From the NCBI GenBank assembly GCA_951213105.1, contig OX578145.1, positions 14,436,534-14,500,533 on the forward strand: DNA of 64,000 bases. The letters are read 5' to 3'. The stretch comes from Amaurobius ferox (lineage: Eukaryota > Arthropoda > Arachnida > Araneae > Amaurobiidae). Positions within the stretch are counted from its first letter, which is position 1, and each line of letters opens with the position of its first letter. Shown here in pieces: positions 10,860 through 23,349 of this stretch. The notes beneath the pieces were generated by a model. That model saw nothing but the letters and a program-made list of their open reading frames with translations. It had not been told where the DNA came from and ran no database searches. Position numbers and translations under genes: made by a program.

Positions 10860-12995
10860 GTTATACTACGTGATATGAGATTTCCAGATGTTGCTATGGC
10901 GAGTCTCTTAGAGGAATCATCACTCAGTCTGAGAGCAATTAGCGAGATACGAGTTACATTGAATTGTGATTTTCGTCAACGTTTTGAAAATATTAGCGGC
11001 AGTTTTGTGAAATGCTTTTTGTTAACGTTCTGAGAATAATATCTGTTATTTTGTGAAATGAGTGGAGCATTTAACTGTTATTTCACTGTATATTGTTTCT
11101 GTTTACACTGTGTTATCCAGAAATCTGGACTCATTTTTGTATCCTGCGCGCACACCCACGAATCCAGAGAATACGTCGTTGCAATACAGATTTCTACCAT
11201 TTTTTACAAAAATTTAAATTCTATTATATACAGATTGTTATAATATAGTTACGGCAGACGACTGATTCCTGCTGAGTTGAATATGGATTCTCAAACAGTA
11301 TAAGGATTGAAACTTGTCATACATAATTTTACCAACTGCATTAATTGCTTACTAAGTCTCGAGGTCAAAGTTCAGGTGCTACGTCTGCAAATATTGGATA
11401 TTAATCTTTTATACTTACAAAAAGAGTACTTCATAAAGAGCAATTTTATGAGAAACATTCTTTCATTTTTTAATCCTTCATATGCACTGTATGAATTACA
11501 TTATCATATTTCATTTATGTTAAAAATTGTATATGATCGTCTTTCCTCATAGGAGATATAAGAATTTTCAGTGTGGAATCGTCACTTATTTACAACTAAA
11601 GTAGTAAATACTAAATATTCCATAAATGTGTCGAATATTGGATTATCTCTATTAAGGGTGTTATTCGAAAGGATTGTGGCAATAGTATGTCGTGAAAATT
11701 TGGTTTCCAAGTACTTAAAATATAGCTAAGTTTTCAAAACTCAGATATAATGTACATAAAAGAAGGATAAATTATATGTGTGAAGAACTTGGCTAGATAT
11801 TTGTAATTATGTCAGAAATCTAGATTTTGCGACAAAATTGAATTCTGCACAAATGTTCAAATAACAAAATAACTATCCACTATTATCACTATCGGTTTCT
11901 AGATCTCATTGAAGATGATTTTGTGCTTGAGTTTGAAAAAATTAGAATTGTATAAATTGTTTTCTTCTATTTTTAAAGCAAATTTTTCAATATTATTCAA
12001 AATTTTCATATTTTTTTTAGATTTGTTATTTCTGTTTTTCGAAATCAGGTGTCACTGCTAATCATTTTTGAACATTTTAAAGCAGGGGGTGGTTTCAAAG
12101 GCTGCTTCTTTTCTGATTGACAGTTGTTAATCACAGAGTTCTTTCTTTCCAGGGAGAAGGGTGTTCCGTGTTCTTTCTGTCCAGGGGAGGGGCTCAGTGT
12201 CAGTATGTCAGACAACCCAATGCAACCTTGAGGGCTCAAAAATTCATGTATACTGATTCGACCCTACTGATTCCAAATCTAAATTTCATTTTCCAACTTA
12301 ATCCTTGGATCACAAGAAATAGCCAATCAAATGCTGGCTTTATTGCTATTCTTGTGTTTAATATCTCAAACCCAGGCGTTATCATAACATGGCACAATTC
12401 TATGGTCATGAGACTAAAAAGAAAACGGCATTCAGTTTATGGAGTTAGAGATGAGGCAATCTGAATAATGTAACTGCTACTTTTCTACGCCTTTTGTTCG
12501 ATAGAAAACACCAAATCTGAAAATACTGGTCTCACAATCCGAATCTAAAACTTCAGAACTACTGAGTTTGAGAGACTTGCTTTTTCCTTTATCTTCAAAT
12601 TCATGTTTTACACAATGCGATTAATGTTCGATTCACCTGAATTATATGACCCACGGAATTGAAAGGAGGTAGTCCATTGGCATAACCAGACATTTAAAAC
12701 TTGAAATAAAAAGCGTTAGGTATTAAACATGACATGTTCGTTTGTTAGAGGGTCTAAGGGGGCGTAAATTAATTATGTTATGTTAGAAGATAGAGTCATA
12801 TACACATTTTGATAGAAAGTCGTATAAGAAATAGTCATATTGAAAGAGAGGACTGTATGTCTTGCATGTATCTGGATATTAGAGATATAATGGCGTTAAT
12901 AAATATGTTGCATAATATTGCATGTGGAAAGTGAACCTATTGGATGACACTTAACTAGTTTTCATCATTTTACGAAATGTTTTAATACATTTATT
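10860..12995. other. Intergenic DNA, no gene recognised
   Basis: Several frames of 60-115 codons occur but none resembles a known family. Around 12140-12195 a short imperfect duplication (gttctttctttccaggg and gttctttctgtccaggg) creates the longest of them. Confidence 0.35.
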
Positions 12996-12999
12996 TGGA

Positions 13000-13529
13000 C
13001 AACGTGTAATCTCTCGAGAACGATCCTGGGTAGGGTTAAAATTGTTTCATTCGTTTTCTAATGATAAATTACTTCCGAAACAATTATTTATTTATCGTTA
13101 TTGAAGGGTTTATTATTTTGTGTTTTTTTTTTTCAAAAATGCATTAAAAAAGTGTAAGAAGCTGATTCAAAACATTAATTCATTGTAATAATCATACCAG
13201 AATATTTTCGAAACGCTTCACTCATATGTCAGATATCGTGTCCACAGTCTCACAGACGCACACGCGCGCGCGCACACACACACGCGCGCATACACACACA
13301 CACGCGCATACACACACATACACGAGCATACACACACACGCGCTCGTATACACACACACACTAATATACATGCACATACAAACACCATTCCAAGAACGTT
13401 TGATTTAAATTCAAGGATGTTTAAAATGTACCCTTCCATCGAAAATTCAAATTCAAATTTTCAACCACGCCACAATTCTATCCTTATATATTATACTGTG
13501 TATATAGTATATAGGGAAAGCAAAATGTA
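13000..13529 (+). mobile_element. Family H repeat, truncated and diverged copy 3
   Basis: It starts in the internal block aatctctcgagaacgat, which matches the atatctcgagaacggttc block of copies 2 and 4. It runs through the same CA-tract position to a right end with the cacaattctatcctta...tatagggaaag hairpin-like terminus. The left third of the element is missing and divergence is higher than in the other copies. Confidence 0.55.
13257..13372. repeat. CA/CG microsatellite
   Basis: Alternating cacaca, cgcgcg and catacaca runs lie at the same relative position as the CA tract of the other family H copies. The CG dinucleotides are striking in such AT-rich DNA. Confidence 0.93.
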
Positions 13530-13731
13530 TACGAATTCATTATGATTTATTTCGGAAAATAGTCCGTGGCATATATTAAAAACATATTTTTAGAAATGCT
13601 TTCGTTATTCAAAGAATGAAATGATTCTGCAATGGTTAAACAATTCTTACTAAACACTTATATTTCTCTAATTGGATTCGACTTTTTGAATCGTCCACTT
13701 TTTGAATCGGCCCAAATTTAACAGCGAAGGG

Positions 13732-14115
13732 CCCCTTATTCTTCGAGCCGTTTGAACTTAATGAGTGCTATAATTTTAATCAGAAATTTGTATAATGACC
13801 CCTTATTCTTCGTACCGTTTAACATTTTGCTTACGGGTAGGAAAGCGACCATCTCAAACGAAGACTTGCGGACATTGGCGTCCTTAGACGCCAATGTCTG
13901 CAAGGGGGGATCGAACTGTTTGGGATAGGGTATGTCAAATACCTGTCTTTTTGAGAGGTTCTTCGTTTGGGATGGAAGCTGTCCCACCCGTAAGCAAAAG
14001 GTTAAACTTAAAGACTGCTGTAATCTTAATCAGAAATTTGCATAATGTCCCCTTATTCTTCGAACAGTTTGAACTTGATAGTATAATGGGGGACTGATTC
14101 AATCTAAAACTAATT
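13732..14115. repeat. 67-bp tandem repeat interrupted by a piggyBac-type insertion
   Basis: Units begin ccccttattcttcg at 13732, 13799 and 14049 and continue with gtttgaactta, a taattttaatcagaaat block and ataatg. The first spacing is 67 bp. The second is 250 bp, which becomes exactly 67 when the 179-bp foldback element and one TTAA duplication (183 bp together) are removed. A weaker fourth partial unit (ctgctgtaattttaatcgg) follows near 14125. Confidence 0.85.
13819..14005. mobile_element. piggyBac-type foldback MITE, 179 bp, TTAA duplication
   Basis: TTAA at 13819-13822 and at 14002-14005 flanks an element beginning cattttgcttacggg and ending cccgtaagcaaaagg. TTAA targets with CCYT...ARGG termini are the piggyBac signature; here the right end is exact and the left end has one change (cat for cct). 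The arms pair over most of the element around a centre ggcgtccttagacgcc. No transposase is encoded, so it must have been moved in trans. Confidence 0.82.
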
Positions 14116-14169
14116 GGGTAATAAGACTGCTGTAATTTTAATCGGAAATGTGCATCTTAAATCCCGGGA

Positions 14170-16010
14170 AACGGCGGGAACATTTTTTAATATGGTATAT
14201 TTAAATAGATTGAAAGAATTAGTGCTAAAATTACATATCTGAGTAGATGTATTCGTTTTGAATATACCTTAATACGCAACAGCTAATTTTCAATGATAGA
14301 CTGTCTGTAAGTTAGGCATATCACAAACAAATTCAAGAAACAGGAAAAAATTGGCACGAAATTATCAATTGATGTACGTTGGTGGCCTACTGATTTTGGG
14401 AGTTTCAAGACCTTGTGAAAAACTATAAATGTTTTTAATATAATTTCTACAAATCGGTAAAAAAAAATAATAATTAAGTAAAAGTATTTTCTAAATTAGC
14501 AACATTTTATGCAATGTTTTAGTTGAAAGCTATGTGCCTATAAACATACATTTCAGCATCAAAACTGATACTTGCAATACTTCGAACTGTTGTTAAGCTA
14601 GGTAGTAGGTGACTGGGCCAAAATGTAACTGTCGGAAAACCTCGCATGTAATATTTTCGATTTGAAGTCATATTTTCTTATTCTGTAGTAATTTTTTCAT
14701 AAATGCATAGTTAGAACCTCAATTCTAAAAAAATGGATAAAATGTATATTTTTAGCAAATTAAGATATTTGTCTATAAATATGAATCCATTTGTTTATAT
14801 ACCTTTTATTTGCATCAGATTTTTTCAAACCAAGGTTAACCCAGACTTGTTTACTCTTGACAACTCGTATTGTTCCCTCGTCAATAAAAAGTTCTAATCA
14901 AATTGTATCAGATTTATTTCTTTCAAATATTTCATATTTTGTGAACCATCAGTTGTTTAAATTTGTAGTTAAGTTTTTTATATTGTTACATAAAGCCTCA
15001 TAGGACAGCAAATAAGAATCTAAATTTAAAAGAAAATCTTATTTGCTCTAAAATAAAACCTTTTCAATCTGTAATCTTATTTACATATAAAAAAAAACGT
15101 TTACAAACGTATTTTTATATTTGAAAGTAACTTAAATAATTCACATAATATTATAATTCGATATTAATATTCTTAAATACACATATCTTTGTGCCAATTT
15201 AAAAGTAATTTGTATTCATAAATGTAATTTTAAAACTTATTAGCATTCTCATAACGTTTGACACTGTGGCTCTTTTATGTATCAGTAATTTTAATATTTA
15301 ATATTCATAATGTAATTTATTTAACAAAATGAAATAATCGTATGCAAAATAATTTTCTTATTTTACGAATGCATTGCTGAATTAGGTCAATGAAATTCTG
15401 TTTTCTTATAAGTTGTTTATTCCATCTGACATTTTGGTCATACTCTTAATTAAATATTAAGTTTTATTTATAGTTTAATTTTACAAAATGTAGTTCATAG
15501 TTGCGTGGTTTTCTGGTACATAACTGTGTCGTGATCAAAGGCAGCTACATTTATATTTATAAATGGTTTCTTTTTAATGCAGCAACTAAAATATTTATCC
15601 CATTCGAATGTTTACAAGAGATTTCGAGACATTAAAATGAAAAAAAAGGTTCAAATGAATCTATTTCATGCAATGGAACAGATTATTTTTATTACTTTTT
15701 TTTAAAAAAATATATTAAAAACAATTATAGTATTAATTTCAAATTTAGCATAAATGTAACTGTTACAATAAAACATTTGGACAGGTTGTTTCAAACAGAT
15801 TGCACAACTAAAAATATCTTGAACGATCCATTGTAGAGAACTCCTAGTTTCAATTTAAGAAACACATTAATTAAGGCATCGTATGTAAATTATATATTTT
15901 CATAAAACTTTACAAAATGTAACTTTTTACACGGCCCCAAGAAAAAAGAGTTAATTAAAAAATATTTCCCATAACCCATATTAATCGAATAAATATTAAT
16001 TATATTAATT
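14170..16010. other. Intergenic AT-rich DNA, no gene recognised
   Basis: I see long A/T runs and no pairing, RNA gene or credible frame. Confidence 0.35.
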
Positions 16011-16011
16011 A

Positions 16012-16246
16012 TTAACCTTTTGCTTACGGATGGGACAAGGTCCATCACAAATGAAGAACCTCTCACAAAGGCAGGTATTTGATATACCCTATCCCAAACA
16101 GTTCGATTCACCTTTGCAGCCATTGGCGGGACGCCAATCTGCAAAGGCGTATCGAACTGTTTGGGACAGAGTATGCTAAATACCTGCCTTTTTGAAAGGT
16201 TCTTCATTTGTGATGGACGCTGTCCCACCCGTAAGCAAAAGGTTAA
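16012..16246. mobile_element. piggyBac-type foldback MITE, 227 bp, TTAA duplication
   Basis: TTAA at 16012-16015 and 16243-16246 flanks ccttttgcttacgg at the left and ccgtaagcaaaagg at the right, a perfect CCYT/ARGG piggyBac terminus. The two halves are inverted copies over about 105 bp each (aaatgaagaacct / aggttcttcattt; cccaaacagttcga / tcgaactgtttggg), meeting at ggcgggacgcc. It is the same family as the element at 13819-14005. The short frame spanning it is a by-product of the palindrome. Confidence 0.88.
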
Positions 16247-16639
16247 TAATTATTAATCGAATGCATGTTATTATTAAACATTAAATAATTATTTTCCATA
16301 TTATTCGAATAACAAAACTCTTTGTCATACGATCAAAATTACCTGATATGTCATTCATTAAAGTTTTCGGTGGATAATTAAAACTTTATAAAACTTTTGT
16401 CACAGATTGGTACATATATAAGTTTTCGAATGATAATTTTGTCTCATGAAGTTGAATTTTTGTATAACACTGAAATCTGTATTTTCGTCCGAAATCTGTA
16501 TTTTCGCTGTGGCAATTTACTCACGGACAATTTTGTGAAGCCTGTCTTTATTCTTTTTCCTCTTCAAGAAAACCGAATGTCCCTATCCCCTCTTCAAATT
16601 GGTTCTAATTCTATATCAGTTATCAGTTATCATAAAAAC

Positions 16640-17560
16640 TTTAGCTATTGCCAAGATTTAGATGTTTCAAGAGAAATGAAAATTTTAACCGGAATTGGAA
16701 AAAAATTCCGAAAGTAGAAATCGTAATACTCCCTGATACCTTTGGAATTAGATGTCGAATCTATATTATTGTTTATCTAGCTTCTATATATATCCAAGCC
16801 GGATAACTAGATGTTTTACGAAAAATTTTTGAATCGGAAACAGAAAAAAAAAGTAGTAGTGGAAATGTTTAATGATTCCTCTACACCCTCTGAATTTTGA
16901 TGTTCAATTCATATCAGTTGCCATTTAAGATATTTCTGCAGCTGACCCCAAAAAAGTTGATGTTGCATGAAAATATAAATTTTTTAATCGAAAGTAATCT
17001 TTAGAACCGGAGGTGGAAATCTTTAGAAAGCAGTCCATCATTTAACGGTGAATCTATATTAGTCATTGTATAACCTCTTTATAACCAATCTTAGATGGCT
17101 ATAAAATGGATGGATGTTTCAAGAACATTTTTAGAAGCGGTAGTGGAAAAGAAACTTGAAACTTTTGACGGGAAATTCAAACTGAGAAAACTATCAGTTC
17201 AACTGAAAATGAACGGAAAAACGAACTAACTGTTATCAACTGATAAACCTATCTCCTCCAGAATATAATGCTGAATTTATATCATTTATCTTATATATTT
17301 TATAACCAATCCTAAAAAATAGATGTTTCAAGGAAAATGAATATTTTGAACTGGAAATGGGAAAAAGCGTAATGGGAAATCCTTAGAGAACCTCCCACTT
17401 ATTTCGAAATTCGATACAGAAACAATATTTGTCGCCATCTAAGCTGTAGCAATAGCAAAACCTAATATGGATAAATAATAGCTATAGATAAATAGATGCT
17501 TCAAAATATTTTTGTTAGAAACATAGATAGCAAATTTGACTGCAGCTAATAATTCAGCAA
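16640..17560 (+). repeat. Decayed tandem array, unit about 150-200 bp
   Basis: A landmark of the form atgtttcaagaaaaat followed by ttttgaatcggaa recurs near 16660, 16811, 16961, 17119, 17321 and 17496. Each is separated by related text containing an aaattcgatgt...tatatcagttat segment. Spacings are about 151, 150, 158, 202 and 175 bp. Units are strongly diverged and have drifted in length, so this is an old array with no coding frame. Confidence 0.55.
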
Positions 17561-17599
17561 ACTCACTGTCTAATATTTCGTATTCCGTATTTGACAAAA

Positions 17600-18240
17600 G
17601 ATGTATTTCATCCTATGGTGTAAATCAAATATTTTGAAATACCTGGGAAATAATACTTAACTCAAAGTAAATATAACAAAACTCCCCGAAGGTAAAAAAA
17701 TAAATTAAATAAAATGAATCTAAAGAAACCAATGCAAATATCCCGTATCAAATGACAAAATATTTGCTCAACTTTCAAAAAGCTGTCACTACATTAAAAT
17801 GAAAACTTTAACGCGAATTTTTAATTTCTTTCAGTTGTGTTTGAATAGCGCAACAGCTTCAAAAGAGAGTTCAAAGCGGAAAAATTCGTGTCAATTCAAA
17901 TTAAATTCAAACAGGAATGAAAATATTCTAATCTAAAATCTCAGAGAGTTCATAAAAATATTCATTATTTGTTTTCCCAAAGTCTGAATGTCAAAATAAG
18001 CATTTTTAAATTAAAACTGCAATTAGAGGAATGATTCTATTCTATTATTATTTTATTTTTAAATCCTCATCTTAAAAATCATGTTAGCATATAGATTGTT
18101 TATAAAATTTTCGGTCAATATGAGAACACCGTTTCACAACAGTGAAGAATGTAGAATGATAATTACTTGAACTGGATGTATTTAGATTTTGAAGCTTTTG
18201 CTTTAAAATATGAATGTGATAAAGAGTTCTATATTATTGT
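17600..18240. other. Intergenic DNA, no feature seen
   Basis: AT-rich sequence without repeats, RNA genes or credible frames. Confidence 0.35.
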
Positions 18241-18245
18241 AAAGG

Positions 18246-18602
18246 TGTCGGAATGAACAAGCAGGCATCTTCTGATAAAAACAACAACTTTATTCTTAAG
18301 CTATAGAAGTCTTAATAACTTGATTAACGTAATTTATAAATAATAAAGTAGAATGTACATGGTTTACCCTTTCTCATTGGCTGCAGTCATACACGCCATG
18401 TTGTACGTCATACTAACCCGTATCATCTCTCACCATCTCTCATCATCTTGCGCTTCCCACCTTACCTCTTTATAACCTGGTTGCCAGCTCTACCTTCCGT
18501 TCGCAATTTGCGCGGCTGCTATTTAAAATTAGACTCTTCTTTCTCCGGAGAAAACACTGCTTGAAAAATAAGAATAGAGAATATAAATAGTTAATTCTTA
18601 CA
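18246..18602 (-). mobile_element. Probable solo LTR, minus orientation
   Basis: Read on the minus strand, it runs from tgtaagaatt at 18602 to cattccgaca at 18246, giving TGT...ACA ends. It carries a TATA-like ttataaag near 18470 and a poly(A) signal aataaag near 18292 followed by a gttgttgtttt run, the order expected of U3-R-U5. It is clearly more GC-rich than its flanks. No primer-binding site, internal coding region or matching 5-bp target duplication is visible, so another GC-rich repeat remains possible. Confidence 0.42.
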
Positions 18603-18609
18603 ATATATG

Positions 18610-21600
18610 TTTATAATTTTCACCCCTGAAGACATACTGTATTTCGTTTTGATAGCATGCCTCTTTGCCATTCATTTTTAGTTGTTTGCTGTGAGCTCTG
18701 AAAGGAACAATACCAATGGTCTTATCAGGGAGTATGGGTGCAACTTTTGGAACGTTACTTGTACTGAGATGTCAAATTGTTATTCAAATTCGAAATATTT
18801 TGGGAAAACAATGCTTTATGTAAATTAGTGATGCTTAACTCATCGATTGCGATCTGCCAGTTAATCGACTTGTGAAGTGGATCTTGAGCTGATTTTATGG
18901 AAAAGAGGAGTTTTGCATTGCATTTTACGAGAATGAAAATGAAATTTTACCTTGAATCTCACATTAAGGAAACGAGGGATTTTAAATATATATATTTATA
19001 CTAGAAAATGAACCCAACGTTGCCTGGAAATTAAAGCAAGAATAAATTGTAATTAAATCTAAAAAAAATAACAAAAAGTAATAAATTTCATTTATATAAA
19101 TAAAAGTGAAAATTTCTTACATTCCATGTACCCCGGAGCAACGATACAACCCCTCATGAAAACGCGAAAAAAATAACTTATATCGTAGGAGATAAATTTT
19201 TTGATAGAAAGACTTAAAGATGGTTCAGTTTTAGAGAGGAATTTATATCATTAAATAAATTTATTTCATTTAAAGAAAGTGGTGGACATTTAAATCAGAA
19301 TTTTAAATTTTCTTTGAAATTCCACACACTAACAGTGGATGTCTTCGAATGAGTCGGACGGTCTGGGTCTTCAACACTAACAGTGTAATATTACAAGTTA
19401 AAAAAACGCTCTCTTTATCTTTATCTCTCTCTATATATATGTGATACACAGAAAAAACATTAACATTTAAAATATAAAATGCAAAGCGCATTTTTATCTT
19501 TATTATTTATGACCGTGCCGCTTTAAAACCCACCATTAAGTGTTTAGCACAAGTTCTTAATAAAATATGTTAACATAAGCCTACACAATTAACCTTATCC
19601 ATTTTAACTTTATAAGGTACTTAATAAATATGTATTTTAATCAGAATTATATTACAACAATTATACTTATATATTTACGGAGAAGACTGGATAGTGGACA
19701 TGTGAGACCAGGCATACATAAATTTCTAAACTGACTATGACCTTTTATGTAAGTTATTAAACACATACATTCTTGTTGTCGTTAGACGTTTATGGATAAT
19801 TGGTTGTTGAACCATCGCATCATCACTGCACTGTATGAGTAACTTGTTGCAAAATAGTCTAAGGCTCTGACTGCTCCATGTGAACCTCGATACATGCCTT
19901 TATGCACCTGAGCCGACTTTAATGCATATCTGCATCCCAATTCTAACTGCACTTTCTAACTATCCTTTGTCTGGCTTGCTAGATATCATAAAGAATCATA
20001 TAAACCTGTCTACGTGTTTCTGGTCTCACACTATCTATGTATTTAAATTATCTCTCTATATTTATTTATGTTTTTAAATTACGAGATATTAGTGTCATAT
20101 TTTGAATATGATTTTGGTAGTTTTCTTGCGAATACTTTCGTCTGAAATAACTAGAAACGAAAATTTGCAATTTTATTGGGAACCTCAGTGAAATTTTTCA
20201 ATTCGGAGAAGGGGATCGCGTCCTCATTCTACTTATGTACGCTTTTGATGCTGTGTTATGTTAGCTACATAAAATTCGACTTTTAGCCGAATTCCATAAC
20301 ATAGGTGAATCTTGACACCCTAAAAGTTGGGCCCCACAGCTTTGAACAATAGTATGAAAACTCCAATGGATCCGACATAATATCGTATGCATAACTAACC
20401 CAACTACCTATCGTATGAATAACTAACTCACCCAAGCCGACCAGCTCACCTAGAGGATTCAGAACAGTTACATCAGACAAGCGTAAAAAAACACAGAAAT
20501 AACAATCGAATTACAATCTAAAGTAAACACATTAAAACATTTAACAAAAATTTAGAACTATTTAAGGAACGGTAAGTCAAATAATTATATAAAAACATTA
20601 TGAAGTCTTGTAAAATAAAGCTCACTAATACAATAATAAAAAACTTAATAACTAACTCACTTGTAACATAAAATTCACCTTAATTCCATATAAATGCCCT
20701 TGTAAGACTCTCAAAGGATTATTTAGTACTCGCTTGTTGTCTATAGCAAATTAAAATATCGAGATTAGAAATATATTTTCAAGATAGTTCAAAATATTAA
20801 AATATCTAATCTATAACCACTATCTTTTAAAAATTAAGAACCCAATTCTAAATCATGTGTATGCATTATATGTCCTTGTAAGGCTTTTTAATTGCTAAAA
20901 ATTAGTCACGTACTGTTTATGACTAATATTGTTCGTTTTCGAGAGATATGATTTTGAGAGTATTATAAACTTTAAAAACAAAATATTTCAATCGTTTTCC
21001 GCTTAACAAGACAATTGTTGAAAAAATATTTTTTGAAAATAAATTATTGATTTAGAAATTGAATTTTCTAATGAACATTTTTGTTGCTTATTATATGTAT
21101 CTATATTTTTATGCTTATTGTATGTATTGCTGCTTATTGTATGTATCTATATATATGTAGAAGGCATTTCGAGTGAAAGTAAGCACAAATCTTTTGGACA
21201 ATTTTTTTTTCGAAATAAATAGTTCACATTATTAAAATATTGAAAATATTTCAATATGTTAATAAATTATACTTCATTTCGGACGAAACAAATAACTATT
21301 GTTTGCATTTTTTTATAGTAGAGATACAAGCGACTGAAATATTTAAATTATTCGCAACACTGCGGTTTCAGGCTGAAGATAGACGTTATTTATATCTAAA
21401 GTAAAAATCTTGAGATTAATATTAAGTGCATGTGAATGCAATTATAGTATGGATAATTTTTAAGAAAACAATACATTAAATAATAATAGTATAAAAAAGT
21501 GAAATATTGAGATCAATTGTCAGAATATGTAAAGACAATATAGGATATGATAAGCTCATGGTCTTCTCTAAGCAATTTGATGGAACGCTAAGCAAAATAC

Positions 21601-22280
21601 GTAATTATCTTCATAATATCCTGCATAAATATTTAAAATGAATAAACGTTTGATGTAAAAATCTTTTTTCTATACAATGCAGTACCAGACGAATAAAGTA
21701 TATTTTTTATGTATTCGGTATTTTATGAAAACAATTTTTTGAATCTTAGCTGAATTTTAAGTGCTTCTGTTAATTCATTGTAAAGACTTCTTTGAATTGG
21801 AAACGCCACACGTAAATGCTATGTTTTGTAAAAAGAATTTAAACATTAGGGTAAATCAAGAAAATGTGAGAAGTTTCAAAGAACTCATTCTAAAAGTTAA
21901 AAGTTCTACATTGCTAGGAAACAAACAGCATATTCAGAATCTTTTTTAAATTGTTTGCGAGTTATGAATTTTAATTGTGAACTTCTTACACCTTAATGGA
22001 ACTTTGGTACTTTCACTTTAAAACTAATTAATTTTGTAAAGTGCACCTCTTATGCATTGTTTTTTTTCCTGATAACACCTCATCTTAACAATTATTTAGA
22101 AGAGTGAGCACATTAGGAAATCATATTTATTCCGAACAAAGTTTCATTAAGAACACTTTAATTGTTTTCAAGAGATATTATATCAAAGTAAAATTAAAAT
22201 ATTCTCCTGAAAATAAATATAAGTGAGACCATCAGGATGTTAAGAAAAGTCACGGACTAGGACAATAACTCAAGTATTTA
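18610..22280. other. Intergenic DNA with minor repeat fragments
   Basis: A fragment at 19010-19160 (tatactagaaaatgaacccaacg...) resembles the start of dispersed tatactag-type repeats. The phrase gagtcggacggtctgggtct at 19351 is a stray SINE family 1 tail. Near 21086-21160 the motif tgcttattgtatgtat repeats about three times. No gene is supported. Confidence 0.35.
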
Positions 22281-22284
22281 ATTT

Positions 22285-22550
22285 ACATATTTATGGAGAT
22301 GTGTCGAATCAATAATAAGACACCTCGGAGTAACATTCCAATGAGACAAAACGATGCAAATTTAGGGACTTTTTTAGGGGCATATGATGGTGGTTATCCG
22401 GTTAAGGCAATAAGTCAAGAAGTATTAGGTTTATCGTATTTATGGAAGTGCATAGAATCCATAATAAGACAACTCAAAATAACACTGCAATGTGACAAAA
22501 CTGTAGGATGACTTTAAGGGGGTAGGGGGAGGTCAGTGGCATACAGGGGC
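22285..22550 (+). repeat. Two diverged direct repeats, period about 149 bp
   Basis: The block atttatggagatgtgtcgaa with a following aataataagacacctc is repeated as atttatggaagtgcatagaa with ataataagacaactc 149 bp later. The open frame across both copies simply reflects the duplication. Confidence 0.6.
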
Positions 22551-23164
22551 AATCCAGGTTCTTATTAGAGATATAGGAATAATTCAATTAAATTGTTGAA
22601 CGTTGCAAAATTATTACTAAGCACTATTACTTTTATTACTAAGCACTATTACTTATTACTTTTCTTCCGAAAAAGATGGAAGGAACCCTGGAAATCGGTA
22701 TATACCATCTCCCCCCCCCCCTTAAAATCGAATATTTATACAATGCGTCAGAATAAAACTGTATAATAATTGACACAAAATACACAATGTTCTCCTTCAG
22801 CAGTAATGCATTATTTACCCATGTAATCAAATACTTTTATGTGTTTTTCATTGTATTCACGCTTACAGTATTCCAAGCAGATTGTCTCTTTGAAAATCAT
22901 TATTTAGAGAGTTAATTTTCAGATTTCCCTATGGGGCAAAATGCTTTGCATAATTTTTTTAGCTCTCTACAAATTTATAATTTACTTTTAACCCTATCTC
23001 TTACAGAAAGCAAGTTATCCCCATACCACTGGAAGTTTCTTATTTAGCTGCATAAAAGTAGACGATAACTCGAACACTTCTCGATTTATTGATCTGCTCC
23101 GTGACTTTCCTTTACATCCTCTATATACCTTACTTAAATGAAGGAGAGTAAAATATAGATGTGC

Positions 23165-23245
23165 CGCGATCATGGGTTTTAACCATGTTTCTTCAACTGG
23201 CCAGACGGAACTCGATATTGATTGAGCTACTGCGATAATACTCTT
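23165..23245 (-). other. tRNA-like A/B-box segment, possible SINE head
   Basis: On the minus strand, gtagctcaatcaatatcgag resembles a tRNA A box. About 45 nt further on, atggttaaaaccc sits where a B box would be. The acceptor stem does not close, so this is not a functional tRNA. It could be a degenerate tRNA-derived SINE; chance is not excluded. Confidence 0.25.
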
Positions 23246-23341
23246 ATCTTCAAACGGTGGTGATGAAACTTATGTTCTTCTCAACGAATTGCGATAATAC
23301 TCTTATCTTCAAAAGGTGGTGATGAAACTTATGTTCTCCTC
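23231..23341 (+). repeat. Tandem duplication, 2 units of 59 bp
   Basis: The segment starting tgcgataatactcttatctt at 23231 is repeated at 23290 with very few differences (caaacgg versus caaaagg; gttcttctc versus gttctcctc), so it is a fairly recent local duplication. Confidence 0.92.
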
Positions 23342-23349
23342 ATCCATAT

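Noticed and set aside
13736..14097. Similar small proteins predicted here and at 15890-16228
   Set aside because: The resemblance is real but comes from two copies of a palindromic non-coding piggyBac-type MITE read through in different orientations.
16397..16717. 106-codon frame
   Set aside because: Overlaps the start of a decayed tandem array; no motif and no conservation between units.
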